From NCBI RefSeq assembly GCF_018271995.1, contig NZ_JAGUCO010000003.1:186001-250000 (forward strand): 64,000 bases of DNA. The letters are read 5' to 3'. This document shows positions 49,425 through 58,578 of this stretch, piece after piece. Within the stretch, counting starts at the first letter, position 1. Every line of letters starts with the position of its first letter. Position numbers and translations under genes: made by a program. The notes under the pieces were generated by a model, which was not told the origin of the DNA, did not search any database, and worked only from the letters and a program-made list of their open reading frames with translations. The DNA is from Carboxylicivirga linearis. Lineage in GTDB: Bacteria; Bacteroidota; Bacteroidia; Bacteroidales; Marinilabiliaceae.

Positions 49425-52064
49425 TTATGCTTCTATCTTACTTTTAATAATAGCAACAGCCTCTTCAATGGCAGTATCTAATCCATCCAGGTTTTTACCA
49501 CCGGCAGTAGCAAAAAATGGTTGACCGCCACCTCCGCCTTGCATGCGTTTAGCAGCTTCTCTCACAATATTGCCTGCATTCAAATCGAATTCTTTTATAA
49601 TTTTCTCTGAAAAAAGAATAGCTAGCTGTGGTTTGCCATTTACTTCACCACCAAGCACTAATGCAATATCCTGATCAGTTTCGTTATTGATGCTATGAGC
49701 TAAGTCCTTAAGTTGGTCAGCAATAACTGGTTTTACTCTGCATGCCATCAAACTAATTCCATTTAAATCTTTAGCCGAGTCCATGATGTTTCTTTTTTCG
49801 ATGGTTAAAGCACTTTTCTTCATGCCTTGAACTTCCTTGCTCATCATGATATTCTCTTCCATCAAATGCTCGATGTTTTTCTTAAGGTTGGCAGGGTTTT
49901 TAAACATATTCTGCAATTCCTTAATCAAGCCAAATTGTTGGTTGATGAATTCTTCTGCTTTGGGGCCGGTTACAGCTTCAATGCGTCTGATTCCGGCTGC
50001 AATAGATGATTCGCTAATAATTCTGAAAATACCTATTTCACCTGTTGCCTGTACGTGTGTACCACCACAAAGCTCAACTGAGTCGTTGAATTTAATGGTT
50101 CGTACCAAATCACCGTATTTTTCGCCAAACAATGCCATAGCACCCATTTCAAGAGCTTTCGGATATGGAATCTCGCGATTCTCTTCAAGGCCGATATTTT
50201 GACGTATTTTACTGTTAACAATAGAGGAAACTTTATCTAATTCTTCATTAGTTAACTTTTGAAAATGGGCAAAGTCGAAGCGTAAATATTCCGGGTGTAC
50301 CAATGAACCTTTTTGCTCAACATGATCACCCAATACTTCGCGTAAGGCATGATGTAAAAGGTGAGTGGCAGTATGATTATTAGCTGTATTTTGTCGTGAA
50401 ACAGTATTAACAACAGCTTTAAAATTGCCGTTTAGGTTTTGAGGTAGCTTTTTAGTAAGGTGAACAATCAGGTTATTCTCCTTCTTGGTGTCGATAATTG
50501 AAATTTTCTCATCGCCTTGCTGAATATAACCCGTATCACCTACCTGACCACCGCTTTCGGCATAAAACGGAGTGATATTAAACACCAATTGATAAAGCTC
50601 TTTGTTTTTAGCTTTAATTTTTCTGTATCGTGTAATGAAAATTTCAGTTTCTAAATAATCGTAACCAATAAATTCTTCTCTGTCGTCTTGTTGAAGAATT
50701 TGCCAGTCATCAGTTTCAATGGCGGTAGCGTTACGAGCACGTTGCTTTTGTTTTTCCATCTCAGCCTGAAACTCTTCCCGGTTTACAACCAAATCATTCT
50801 CTTTAAGAATAAGTTCGGTAAGATCAAGAGGAAAACCAAAGGTATCGTAAAGTTCGAAGGCTACAGCGCCATGTACAACGTTAAAGTTCTTTGATTTAGT
50901 ATCAGCAATAATCTTATCAAGCATGCTGATGCCGGTAGATAAAGTTCTTAAGAATGATTCTTCTTCTTCTTTAATTACTTTTCCAACCAGTGTTTTCTGA
51001 GCTTCTAATTCAGGATATGCATCACCCATGGTCTCAATCAATGCATCAATAAGTTGGTACATGAAAGCTTCCTTGGCATTTAGGAATGTATAGCTGTAAC
51101 GAACAGCACGACGTAAAATACGACGTATTACATAGCCTGCTTTGTTGTTTGATGGAAGTTGGCCATCAGTGATTGAAAATGCAATAGTTCTTACATGGTC
51201 GGCAACCACACGCATGGCGATATCTACCTCTTCTGTATTTCCATAGCTAAAGCCTGTTAGTTCAGCTATTTTATTTAAGATAGGTTGAAAAATATCGGTA
51301 TCGTAGTTGGAAGTTTTTCCTTGTAAAGCACGGCAAAGACGTTCAAAACCCATTCCCGTATCAACGTGTTTTTTCGGAAGAGGTACTAATTCTCCGTTGG
51401 CTTTGCGATTAAACTGAATGAATACCAAGTTCCAGATTTCAATTACCTGTGGATGATCCTGATTTACCAACGATTTGCCATCTACCTTGGCTCTTTCTTC
51501 GTCCGGGCGCATGTCGATATGGATTTCAGAACAGGGACCACAAGGACCTGTATCACCCATTTCCCAGAAGTTATCTTTTTTATTGCCGTTTATAATGCGA
51601 TCTTCTGCAATCCACTTTTTCCAATTGTCTGCAGCTTCATTATCACGGTCAACGTTATCTTCTTTGTTTCCTTCAAAAACGGTTACATACAATCGGTCTT
51701 TATCTATTTTTAAAACCTCAGTCAGGTATTCCCATGCCCAATCAATTACTTCTTTTTTAAAGTAATCGCCAAAAGACCAGTTACCTAACATTTCAAACAT
51801 AGTATGATGGTAGGTGTCGTGTCCAACTTCTTCCAGATCGTTGTGCTTACCTGATACTCTAAGGCATTTTTGCGAATTAGCCACGCGAGGTGCTACCGGA
51901 TTATTGTTTCCTAGGAAAATATCCTTAAACTGATTCATTCCAGCGTTGGTAAACATCAATGTAGGATCGTTTTTTACTACCATTGGGGCAGATGGAACGA
52001 TTTTGTGCTGTTTTGATCTGAAAAATTCCCAATAACTCTTTCTGATTTCAGATGCCGTCATCAT
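49425..52064 (-). CDS. alaS: Alanyl-tRNA synthetase
   Basis: 879 residues, full length. Aminoacylation domain with [36 protein letters not shown] and [20 protein letters not shown] (class II motifs); tRNA-recognition region; editing domain with [11 protein letters not shown] and CGGTHV zinc/water-binding residues; and C-Ala domain with the [13 protein letters not shown] glycine-rich stretch. It charges tRNA-Ala and removes misactivated Ser or Gly. Divergent from an M23 peptidase gene. Confidence 0.97.
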   Translation of the reverse strand: MMTASEIRKSYWEFFRSKQHKIVPSAPMVVKNDPTLMFTNAGMNQFKDIFLGNNNPVAPRVANSQKCLRVSGKHNDLEEVGHDTYHHTMFEMLGNWSFGDYFKKEVIDWAWEYLTEVLKIDKDRLYVTVFEGNKEDNVDRDNEAADNWKKWIAEDRIINGNKKDNFWEMGDTGPCGPCSEIHIDMRPDEERAKVDGKSLVNQDHPQVIEIWNLVFIQFNRKANGELVPLPKKHVDTGMGFERLCRALQGKTSNYDTDIFQPILNKIAELTGFSYGNTEEVDIAMRVVADHVRTIAFSITDGQLPSNNKAGYVIRRILRRAVRYSYTFLNAKEAFMYQLIDALIETMGDAYPELEAQKTLVGKVIKEEEESFLRTLSTGISMLDKIIADTKSKNFNVVHGAVAFELYDTFGFPLDLTELILKENDLVVNREEFQAEMEKQKQRARNATAIETDDWQILQQDDREEFIGYDYLETEIFITRYRKIKAKNKELYQLVFNITPFYAESGGQVGDTGYIQQGDEKISIIDTKKENNLIVHLTKKLPQNLNGNFKAVVNTVSRQNTANNHTATHLLHHALREVLGDHVEQKGSLVHPEYLRFDFAHFQKLTNEELDKVSSIVNSKIRQNIGLEENREIPYPKALEMGAMALFGEKYGDLVRTIKFNDSVELCGGTHVQATGEIGIFRIISESSIAAGIRRIEAVTGPKAEEFINQQFGLIKELQNMFKNPANLKKNIEHLMEENIMMSKEVQGMKKSALTIEKRNIMDSAKDLNGISLMACRVKPVIADQLKDLAHSINNETDQDIALVLGGEVNGKPQLAILFSEKIIKEFDLNAGNIVREAAKRMQGGGGGQPFFATAGGKNLDGLDTAIEEAVAIIKSKIEA

Positions 52065-52197
52065 ATTATGCTACTTTTATTGTCTGTTACTTGAATTAAA
52101 ATTGAAGCTCAACCTGATAATTGAGCTAGTTTTTTGATTTTTCGGAGAATAAAATACTTAATAGTATCTATCCGTCTTAATCAAACAAAAAAATTTC

Positions 52198-52227
52198 TTG
52201 CAAAGTTAGATTATTTACCTAATTTTG
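52198..52227 (+). promoter_or_regulatory. Consensus promoter for the M23 peptidase gene
   Basis: TTG (52198-52200), a 19-nt spacer, TAATTTTG (52220-52227). Start would be near 52233, with a ~43-nt leader. Confidence 0.7.
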
Positions 52228-52275
52228 GGCGATTCACGGATAAATTTTTAATTTTAAAATAAAACTGAGCTAGAC

Positions 52276-53250
52276 ATGTCTAAGGTTAAATACAGATACA
52301 ATCCTGAAACACTTAGTTATGATCGTATTCAGAAAGGATTTAATTACTATTTTACCCGAGTTTCAATCTATCTTACCTCTTTACTTTTATTGGGTTTTGT
52401 ATTGTATTTTATCTATCCTTATGTTTTCGAGAGTCCTAAAGAAAAACGTCAGGCAAGAGAAATTCAACAATTATTATCTCAATATGATATAATGAACAAA
52501 AAACTGGCTCAGGTAGAGTCGGTGTTGGAAGATATTGAACTGAGGGATGAAAATATTTACCGCACCATTTTTCAGGCCGACAGTATACCCAAAAGTATCC
52601 GACGTGCAGGTTTTGGTGGAGTAAACCGCTATCAGCACCTTGAGGATATGAATAATAAGGAGTTAGTGGTTGAAACTGCTCGCAGGCTGGATATTGTAAT
52701 GAAACAATTATACGTTCAGTCAACTTCTTTTGATGAGGTTGTTGAATTAGCAAAACGAAAAGACGAAATGCTTCGTTCAGTGCCAGCTATAATGCCTATT
52801 TCTAATAAAGATCTGCGAAGAACCGCTTCCGGTTGGGGGTATCGAATTCATCCGATTCATAAAATTCGTAAGTTTCATTATGGTATGGATTTTACTGCTA
52901 CTGAAGGAACCGAGATTTATGCAACTGGTGAAGGAGTAGTATCGCGAATTACAAATGAAGTTAGGGGTTACGGTAAACGAATAGAAATTGATCATGGATT
53001 TGGTTATAAAACATTATATGCTCATATGAGTAAGTTTAATGTGAAAAAAGGCCAAAAAGTGAAAAGGGGTGATGTAATTGGTTTTGTTGGTAATACTGGA
53101 ACAAGTACCGCGCCACATTTGCATTACGAAGTAATAGAAAAAGGTAGGAAAGTAAATCCTCAACACTATTATTTTAAAGAAGAATTAACGGCTGAGCAAT
53201 ATGATAAGATGATTCAGATTTCGTCTAATTCAAACCAGACTTTTGATTAA
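52276..53250 (+). CDS. M23 (LytM-type) peptidoglycan endopeptidase, membrane-anchored
   Basis: 324 residues. Transmembrane helix (about 34-52), coiled coil (about 60-95), then the LytM domain from about residue 175. Zinc ligands are visible: His and Asp in HYGMDFTATEG and the HLHYE motif near residue 278. The domain cuts peptide cross-links or, if inactive, activates amidases; the ligands here look complete. It has its own consensus promoter and is divergent from alaS. Similar alaS-M23-MerR groupings occur in other Bacteroidetes. Confidence 0.88.
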   Translation: MSKVKYRYNPETLSYDRIQKGFNYYFTRVSIYLTSLLLLGFVLYFIYPYVFESPKEKRQAREIQQLLSQYDIMNKKLAQVESVLEDIELRDENIYRTIFQADSIPKSIRRAGFGGVNRYQHLEDMNNKELVVETARRLDIVMKQLYVQSTSFDEVVELAKRKDEMLRSVPAIMPISNKDLRRTASGWGYRIHPIHKIRKFHYGMDFTATEGTEIYATGEGVVSRITNEVRGYGKRIEIDHGFGYKTLYAHMSKFNVKKGQKVKRGDVIGFVGNTGTSTAPHLHYEVIEKGRKVNPQHYYFKEELTAEQYDKMIQISSNSNQTFD

Positions 53251-53267
53251 AAGATATAAGATGAAAT

Positions 53268-53301
53268 AAAAATGGCTGTCTTCGCAAAGGCAGCCATTTT
53301 T
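53268..53301. terminator. Bidirectional terminator
   Basis: AAAAATGGCTG (53268-53278) pairs with CAGCCATTTTT (53291-53301), with A/T runs on both sides, between the convergent M23 and CapA genes. Confidence 0.88.
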
Positions 53302-53304
53302 ATT

Positions 53305-54489
53305 TTATTTCCTTTTTCTCCGTTTCTTTTCCTGCTTTTGAACGATAGGAGCTTCTATAGGAGTTAAATAATTGGGGGTAGTAATTCTGCTGTTGCTTGA
53401 ATATATTCCTTTACTCTTAAGTGGGTTTTCGAATGGCATAAAAAAGTTACCACTGTCGTCAATTATTAATCGATCATTCAACTCCGGAAAATCAATATGC
53501 GTTAAGTCTTTCATTTTATACAAAACTTGATTGGATGGATCGGGAAAAGTACCAGCACCTTTAATTTGATGGAACGAGTGTATTTTACCCTTTACGAATG
53601 TGCCATCAGGGTTTGTCCAAATTTGTATAACAGGAGTAAGTCCATTGGCTCCGGAAAGGTTAAAACGGCTGTATGTACAGAAGTTACCCAGGCTATATGC
53701 AATAAAGCGGTTGTTGTATATTTCAATAGATCTTGGTACGTGAGGCCCATGACCAAAAATAATATCTGCACCCGCATCTACCATTGCATGTGCAAATTCA
53801 TAAACATTACCTCGGTTTTCACCATAAAATATCTCTGTTTCCCGGGTTACATGCTGATGTTTTTTACCTTCTGCTCCACCGTGAAAAGAAACAACCACAT
53901 AATCGCATTTTTCCTTCAGCTCTTTTACTATCCGAATGGCATTATCTATATCGCCTATTTGTACAGTTCCGGAGTTGGGAGCAAAGCCGCATAATCCAAT
54001 TTTTAATCCATCGTATTCTAAAATATCAGTCGGTTTGGTTATGAGACCAGCATAAGGGATTTCAAGGCTATCTAAAATGTGTGTTGTCGATCTTAAACCA
54101 TCCGGGCCAAAATCGCGAATGTGGTTATTGGCAATGTTAAGTAGGTTAAATCCCACTTTTTTAAGAGCAGGAGCATAAGATGTTGGTGTTTTAAAGGCAT
54201 AACATTTAGTTGTGTCTTTGCAACGCTTAAATACAGCCCCTTCATCCAAAAAAGCCCCTTCCAGATTGCCAAATACAATATCAGCTTCAGCAAATACAGG
54301 TTGAACCTCTTTTAGCAAAGGCCATGGATCATTATTTGGAGGAAGATATTGAGGAGAAGGGAAGTGGGTGCCCAGCATCATATCTCCAACACCTATAAAG
54401 GATAAACCGCTAGGAGTATCTTGTGTTTGCGCAGAAAAGGGAGTTATATAAGCAATTATCAAAGCAAAAAGTAAAACTACTTTCTTCAT
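53305..54489 (-). CDS. CapA-family metallophosphatase-like protein (second of two)
   Basis: 394 residues with a signal peptide (LLFALIIAYITPFSAQ). CapA motifs: FIGVGDMMLGTHFPSP, IVFGNLEGAFLDEG, NLLNIANNHIRDFG, DYVVVSFHGGAEGKKHQH, ADIIFGHGPHVPRSIE and IAYSLGNFCTYS. The second half of the protein and the very basic tail (KKRRKRK) differ from the paralogue at 26306-27448. Its role is unknown beyond family membership; no capsule genes are beside it. Confidence 0.85.
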   Translation of the reverse strand: MKKVVLLFALIIAYITPFSAQTQDTPSGLSFIGVGDMMLGTHFPSPQYLPPNNDPWPLLKEVQPVFAEADIVFGNLEGAFLDEGAVFKRCKDTTKCYAFKTPTSYAPALKKVGFNLLNIANNHIRDFGPDGLRSTTHILDSLEIPYAGLITKPTDILEYDGLKIGLCGFAPNSGTVQIGDIDNAIRIVKELKEKCDYVVVSFHGGAEGKKHQHVTRETEIFYGENRGNVYEFAHAMVDAGADIIFGHGPHVPRSIEIYNNRFIAYSLGNFCTYSRFNLSGANGLTPVIQIWTNPDGTFVKGKIHSFHQIKGAGTFPDPSNQVLYKMKDLTHIDFPELNDRLIIDDSGNFFMPFENPLKSKGIYSSNSRITTPNYLTPIEAPIVQKQEKKRRKRK

Positions 54490-54695
54490 ATTAAGATGTT
54501 TTGTTCAAAGATAATACTATTCAAACAGTGTTTTGTGTTCATTGTTAATTTTGTAATGGTCGATATTACGGATAGTTCTGGTTTGGCATTTAGTTAAAAT
54601 ACCACTATTATTGTATTACTATCGTTTACTTGATTAAAAGGTATAGGTGAAGTATTGATAAATCAGGGCTTCAGCTAATTAACAAACAGATAAAC

Positions 54696-55040
54696 ATGCC
54701 TTATAAAGAAAAGAAGGTCGAGAAGTTATATTACTCAATCGGCGAAGTTGCTGAAATGTTTGATGTAAACACTTCCCTTATTCGATTTTGGGAGAAGGAG
54801 TTTGATGTGATAAAGCCGCATAAAAACAAAAAGGGAAACCGTATGTTTACTCCCAAAGACATCGAAAACTTTCATTTAATCTATCATTTGGTGAAAGAAA
54901 AAGGGATGACTTTGAAAGGAGCTCAAAAAAAACTGAAGGAGAACAGAGATGATACTATTCATGATTTTGAGGTTGTTTCGAAATTAAAAGAGATTAGAGG
55001 ATTATTGATTGAAGTGAGAGATAATATCGATAGTGAATAA
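54696..55040 (+). CDS. MerR-family transcriptional regulator
   Basis: 114 residues. The N-terminal winged helix matches MerR: LYYSIGEVAEMFDVNTSLIR, then WEKEFDVIKPHKNKKGNRMF and TPKDIENFHLIYHLVKEKG. There is only a short effector part after the dimerisation helix, and no metal-binding Cys, so it is not a classical metal sensor. Its stop overlaps the next start by 1 nt (TAATG), an arrangement that is conserved with Nif3-like genes in Bacteroidetes as I recall. Confidence 0.88.
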   Translation: MPYKEKKVEKLYYSIGEVAEMFDVNTSLIRFWEKEFDVIKPHKNKKGNRMFTPKDIENFHLIYHLVKEKGMTLKGAQKKLKENRDDTIHDFEVVSKLKEIRGLLIEVRDNIDSE

Positions 55041-56137
55041 TGAGTACTGTTAGGGATGTAATGAATGAGATGGAGCGGTTTGCACCATCGGCCTTGAAAG
55101 AAGATTTTGATAATGTTGGGCTGCTATTAGGAGATGCTAATGCTGAAGTTAAAGGGGTTTTAGTAACGCTTGATATTACCGAAAAAGTAATTGATGAGGC
55201 TATTCAGAATGAATGTAATATGATTGTTTCACATCATCCTATTATGCTTTCCGGGCTAAAAAAAATAACCGGAAAGAATGATATGGAGCGAGTAGTGTTA
55301 AAATCAATCAAAAATGATATAGCTATTTACGCCTCACATACGAATGCCGATTCTGTAATGAATGGTGTAAGTGGGAGAATGTGCAAAAAGCTGAAATTAA
55401 AAAAATGTAAAATTTTATCTCCTAAAAAAGAAAGCCTGGTTAAGTTGGTTGTTTTTGTACCGGTTAATCATGCTGAAGAATTAAGAAAAGCCATTTTTGA
55501 GGCCGGAGCCGGAGTAATTGGAGAATATGATTCTTGTAGTTTTAATGTAATAGGGCAAGGGACCTTTAAGGCTGGAGAGACGACTGATCCCTTTGTAGGT
55601 AAAAAGGGGGAGTTACATCGCGAGGAGGAAGTGCGAATTGAAACAATAATGCCTTCGTTTATTGAAAAAAAGGTAGTAGGGGAGATGATAAAAGCACATC
55701 CATACGAAGAGGTTGCCTATGATATTTACCCGTTAAGGAATCAGTGGGCTACTGCAGGAATTGGAATGATTGGTGAATTAGAATATCCTGTTGATGAGCT
55801 TGATTTTCTAAATAAAGTAAAAGAAGAGTTTAAAGTTGGATGTATACGACATACCAATTTATTAAATAAAAAAGTAAAGAAAGTCGCGGTGTGTGGTGGT
55901 TCTGGTAGCTTTTTACTAGGTGCCGCAATAGCTCAAAACGCCGATGTATTCATTACCGGAGACTTTAAATATCACCAGTTTTTTGATGCCGAAGAGCAAA
56001 TTATTATAGCCGATATTGGACATTTTGAGAGTGAACAATACACTAAAGAAGTTTTTTTTGAGTTACTTACAAAAAAATTCTCTAATTTTGCAGTCCGTTT
56101 ATCGAAAGAGAATACCAATCCAGTAAATTATTTATAA
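55040..56137 (+). CDS. Nif3-like dinuclear metal centre protein
   Basis: 365 residues, the long (YqfO-type) form: Nif3 halves with a PII/CutA-like insertion at about 130-235 (VKLVVFVPVNHAEELRKAIF). Metal ligands are seen in MIVSHHPIMLSGL, ASHTNADSVMNGVSG and IADIGHFESEQYT. Proteins of this family form a toroidal hexamer; GTP cyclohydrolase I-like roles have been proposed but are not settled. Middle gene of the MerR-Nif3-zinc-ribbon operon. Confidence 0.88.
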   Translation: MSTVRDVMNEMERFAPSALKEDFDNVGLLLGDANAEVKGVLVTLDITEKVIDEAIQNECNMIVSHHPIMLSGLKKITGKNDMERVVLKSIKNDIAIYASHTNADSVMNGVSGRMCKKLKLKKCKILSPKKESLVKLVVFVPVNHAEELRKAIFEAGAGVIGEYDSCSFNVIGQGTFKAGETTDPFVGKKGELHREEEVRIETIMPSFIEKKVVGEMIKAHPYEEVAYDIYPLRNQWATAGIGMIGELEYPVDELDFLNKVKEEFKVGCIRHTNLLNKKVKKVAVCGGSGSFLLGAAIAQNADVFITGDFKYHQFFDAEEQIIIADIGHFESEQYTKEVFFELLTKKFSNFAVRLSKENTNPVNYL

Positions 56138-56140
56138 AGA

Positions 56141-56917
56141 ATGGCAACAATAGATCCGAAAGCAAAAGAAAAAGAGATGTCAGTAGAAGAAAGACTGAAA
56201 GCTCTTTACGACCTTCAAACTGTGGAATCGTCGATTGATAAGATTCGTACGCTTAGAGGAGAGCTTCCATTGGAGGTTCAGGATTTGGAAGATGAGATTG
56301 AAGGGTTGGAAACCCGAATGGGTAACCTTGACGGGGAAATTAAAAGTTTGAACGACGCCATCCTGGGTAAAAAGAACGAAATTAAGGAAGCTGGTTTGCT
56401 TATTAAGAAATACGAAGCACAGCAAAATAATGTGCGTAACAATCGTGAGTTCGATTCTTTATCAAAGGAGATTGAGTTTCAGAAACTTGAAATTGAGTTG
56501 TGCGAGAAACGCATTAAAGAGTTTACTGCTGAATTAAAAAGCAAGAAGGAAGTTGGTGAATCTTCAAAACAATTGTTGGAAGACCGTAAAGCTGATTTAG
56601 CAGCTAAGAAAAAGGAACTTGATGAGATTGTTGGAGAAACACAGGTTGAAGAAGGAAGAATGATTGAGAAATCAGAAGAGATTGCTCAAAGTGTTCCTGA
56701 GCGTTTGTTAACAGCTTTTAGACGAATTCGTAAAAATGCTCGCAACGGTTTAGCAGTGGTTACTGTAGAGCGTGATGCATGTGGAGGTTGTTTTAACAAA
56801 ATTCCACCTCAGCGTCAGTTGGATATTGCTTCTCATAAAAAAGTAATTGTATGTGAGTACTGTGGACGTATTTTAGTTGACAGAGCGATTGGTGGTGAAG
56901 AAGCAGCTGCAGAATAA
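56141..56917 (+). CDS. Zinc-ribbon coiled-coil protein
   Basis: 258 residues: a long coiled coil (about 15-175, with VEERLKALYDLQTVESSIDK and RGELPLEVQDLEDEIEGLE) and a C-terminal C4 zinc ribbon with CGGC and CEYC pairs (DACGGCFNKIPPQ, VCEYCGRILV). It resembles the Bacteroidetes C4-type zinc-ribbon family related to RNA-polymerase-like ribbons, whose precise role is unknown; a DNA- or RNA-related scaffold is likely. It starts 3 nt after the Nif3-like gene. Confidence 0.85.
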   Translation: MATIDPKAKEKEMSVEERLKALYDLQTVESSIDKIRTLRGELPLEVQDLEDEIEGLETRMGNLDGEIKSLNDAILGKKNEIKEAGLLIKKYEAQQNNVRNNREFDSLSKEIEFQKLEIELCEKRIKEFTAELKSKKEVGESSKQLLEDRKADLAAKKKELDEIVGETQVEEGRMIEKSEEIAQSVPERLLTAFRRIRKNARNGLAVVTVERDACGGCFNKIPPQRQLDIASHKKVIVCEYCGRILVDRAIGGEEAAAE

Positions 56918-56944
56918 ATTCTGCTAATAAAAAATATTAAATTG

Positions 56945-56972
56945 CAGCCGGACATATTGTCCGGCTGTTTTT
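56945..56972 (+). terminator. Terminator of the MerR-Nif3-zinc-ribbon operon
   Basis: CAGCCGGAC (56945-56953), loop ATATT, GTCCGGCTG (56959-56967), then TTTTTG. A perfect stem. Confidence 0.9.
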
Positions 56973-56976
56973 GTTT

Positions 56977-58422
56977 ATGAACTTTTCCTTTTTCATGAAA
57001 GCTTATCTATCGGTATTAATACTCTTATTTCCTACCATCATTTATTCGCAAAGTAAGAAGTGGTTGAGCGATGAGGCACAAAGCTGCCTTAGCAACGAAT
57101 ATCAATACGGTAATTCTATTCTCAGATCCCTTGATGAAGACGAAGTATATTACTTAAGTGCTTACAGATACTTTTTGCAATACATAAAAAATGAGAATAA
57201 GGAACAATTAAAAGACTTTGAGAAAGAAAAGGGGCGATTAGAAAGAATAGCTAAGACAAATAACCTTAAAATATCTATGATGCTTATCAATCTAGATATT
57301 CAATATGGGTTGATGAAATTAATAAGAGGTGATGAAATAAGCGGGATATATTCTATTTACACTGCATATAAAGCCTTTTTGTCCCTGGATAAGGATAAGT
57401 GTCATAACTTGGAATATCAGAAGCTAAATGGCTTGTTTTTGATATTTGCAGATCAGGTGCAAGCTCAAAATAGTTTTGTGTCGTGGTTGTTTGGAATCGA
57501 AGGGGATGAGCAATTGGGATTTCAATTGTTACGATCCTACCTGACTCAGACTAAATATCAATCAGGCCTGCATAAGGAAGGCCTTTTGATATTGGCATAT
57601 TGTGGACTTCAGTTTTCAGAGTTGGATCAAAATGAATTGCTTCAATTGAAAGAGGAAGCAGAGCGTTATCAATCTCCTTTGTTGAATTTTGTTATTGGGA
57701 TGAATGCCATTAAAACAAATCAAACAGAATTGCTTTACAACTGTATAAATTCCTGGAACAACGCTCAATTGGATAGCTTCCCCTATTTACGATACGTTAA
57801 AGGGCGTTTATTGTTGAATAAACTGGAAGATAGAGGCGAAAAGGAATTAGAGAGTTATATTGAGTTAAGTGAGGCTAATAGTTTTAAGGCAGACGCAATG
57901 TTTCGAATAGCTCGTTTTAATCATGCACTAGGTGATTATTCAAGAAGAGATGTGTTTATTAGAAAAGTTCAGAATCAAGATATTTATACAACCAATTTCG
58001 ATAAGCAGGCATTGGCTGAGGTTGACTACTTAAGAGGTCGTCCAGCAGCTTTATCAAAAGCACGTTTTTTATTCGACGCAGGAGATTACTTAACGACCAT
58101 AAGTGTTTTAAATACGGATTCGATACATAATTATAGTTCCTTTTATCAAGTAGAATGGTGGTATAGATTGGCAAGAACTGAGCAGAGTCTTAAAAGACCT
58201 GATAAGGCAATTTATGCATACAATAAGGTGATTGAATTAGCTGTTGATGATAGTCGTTATTACGGACCTTACTCAGCATTATTTACCGCTCAAATCTATC
58301 TGGAAAAAAATAATAAGGAGAAGGTGCTTTATTATTTGAAAAAAGCTGAAAGTTTAAACTCAGGAGAATATAAGAATGATATTTCTTTACGGATAGAGGC
58401 TTTGTCACAACAAATGCAATAA
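56977..58422 (+). CDS. Secreted TPR-like helical protein of unknown function
   Basis: 481 residues from ATG 56977; ATG 56995 is an alternative that gives a tidier signal peptide (MKAYLSVLILLFPTIIYSQ). The upstream in-frame TTG at 56971 lies in a terminator T run and is rejected. The mature part is almost all helical, and the C-terminal ~140 residues show TPR-type repeats (YQVEWWYRLARTEQSLKRPD, YSALFTAQIYLEKNNKEKVL). I do not recognise a named family. Probably periplasmic or outer-membrane associated. Confidence 0.7.
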   Translation: MNFSFFMKAYLSVLILLFPTIIYSQSKKWLSDEAQSCLSNEYQYGNSILRSLDEDEVYYLSAYRYFLQYIKNENKEQLKDFEKEKGRLERIAKTNNLKISMMLINLDIQYGLMKLIRGDEISGIYSIYTAYKAFLSLDKDKCHNLEYQKLNGLFLIFADQVQAQNSFVSWLFGIEGDEQLGFQLLRSYLTQTKYQSGLHKEGLLILAYCGLQFSELDQNELLQLKEEAERYQSPLLNFVIGMNAIKTNQTELLYNCINSWNNAQLDSFPYLRYVKGRLLLNKLEDRGEKELESYIELSEANSFKADAMFRIARFNHALGDYSRRDVFIRKVQNQDIYTTNFDKQALAEVDYLRGRPAALSKARFLFDAGDYLTTISVLNTDSIHNYSSFYQVEWWYRLARTEQSLKRPDKAIYAYNKVIELAVDDSRYYGPYSALFTAQIYLEKNNKEKVLYYLKKAESLNSGEYKNDISLRIEALSQQMQ

Positions 58423-58458
58423 GCAATTTGTTGTAATAAACTACTGATTTACCTACCG

Positions 58459-58468
58459 ACCGTACGGT
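58459..58468. promoter_or_regulatory. Perfect 10-bp palindrome ACCGTACGGT
   Basis: Located 111 nt upstream of the T9SS cargo start. Such GC-rich centred palindromes resemble operators of TetR-type regulators, but no regulator gene is close. Confidence 0.35.
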
Positions 58469-58494
58469 TTAGATAAAATTTACATCTATTTAAA

Positions 58495-58511
58495 ATTTAG
58501 ATAGTCTAAAT
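58495..58511. promoter_or_regulatory. Palindrome ATTTAGA-TAG-TCTAAAT overlapping the -33 region
   Basis: A perfect 7-bp inverted repeat that covers the -33 position of the 58527-58534 promoter, so a bound protein would block or recruit RNA polymerase there. Confidence 0.45.
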
Positions 58512-58526
58512 GGTTTATTGATTGAC

Positions 58527-58534
58527 TATTTTTG
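58527..58534 (+). promoter_or_regulatory. -7 box of the T9SS cargo gene
   Basis: TATTTTTG is an exact TAnnTTTG, 44 nt before ATG 58579. No clear -33 TTG; a palindrome occupies that place instead, which fits an activator-dependent promoter. Confidence 0.5.
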
Positions 58535-58578
58535 TTTAAATTGTGATTTTAATTATTTATTTACTTAACCGTATTATT

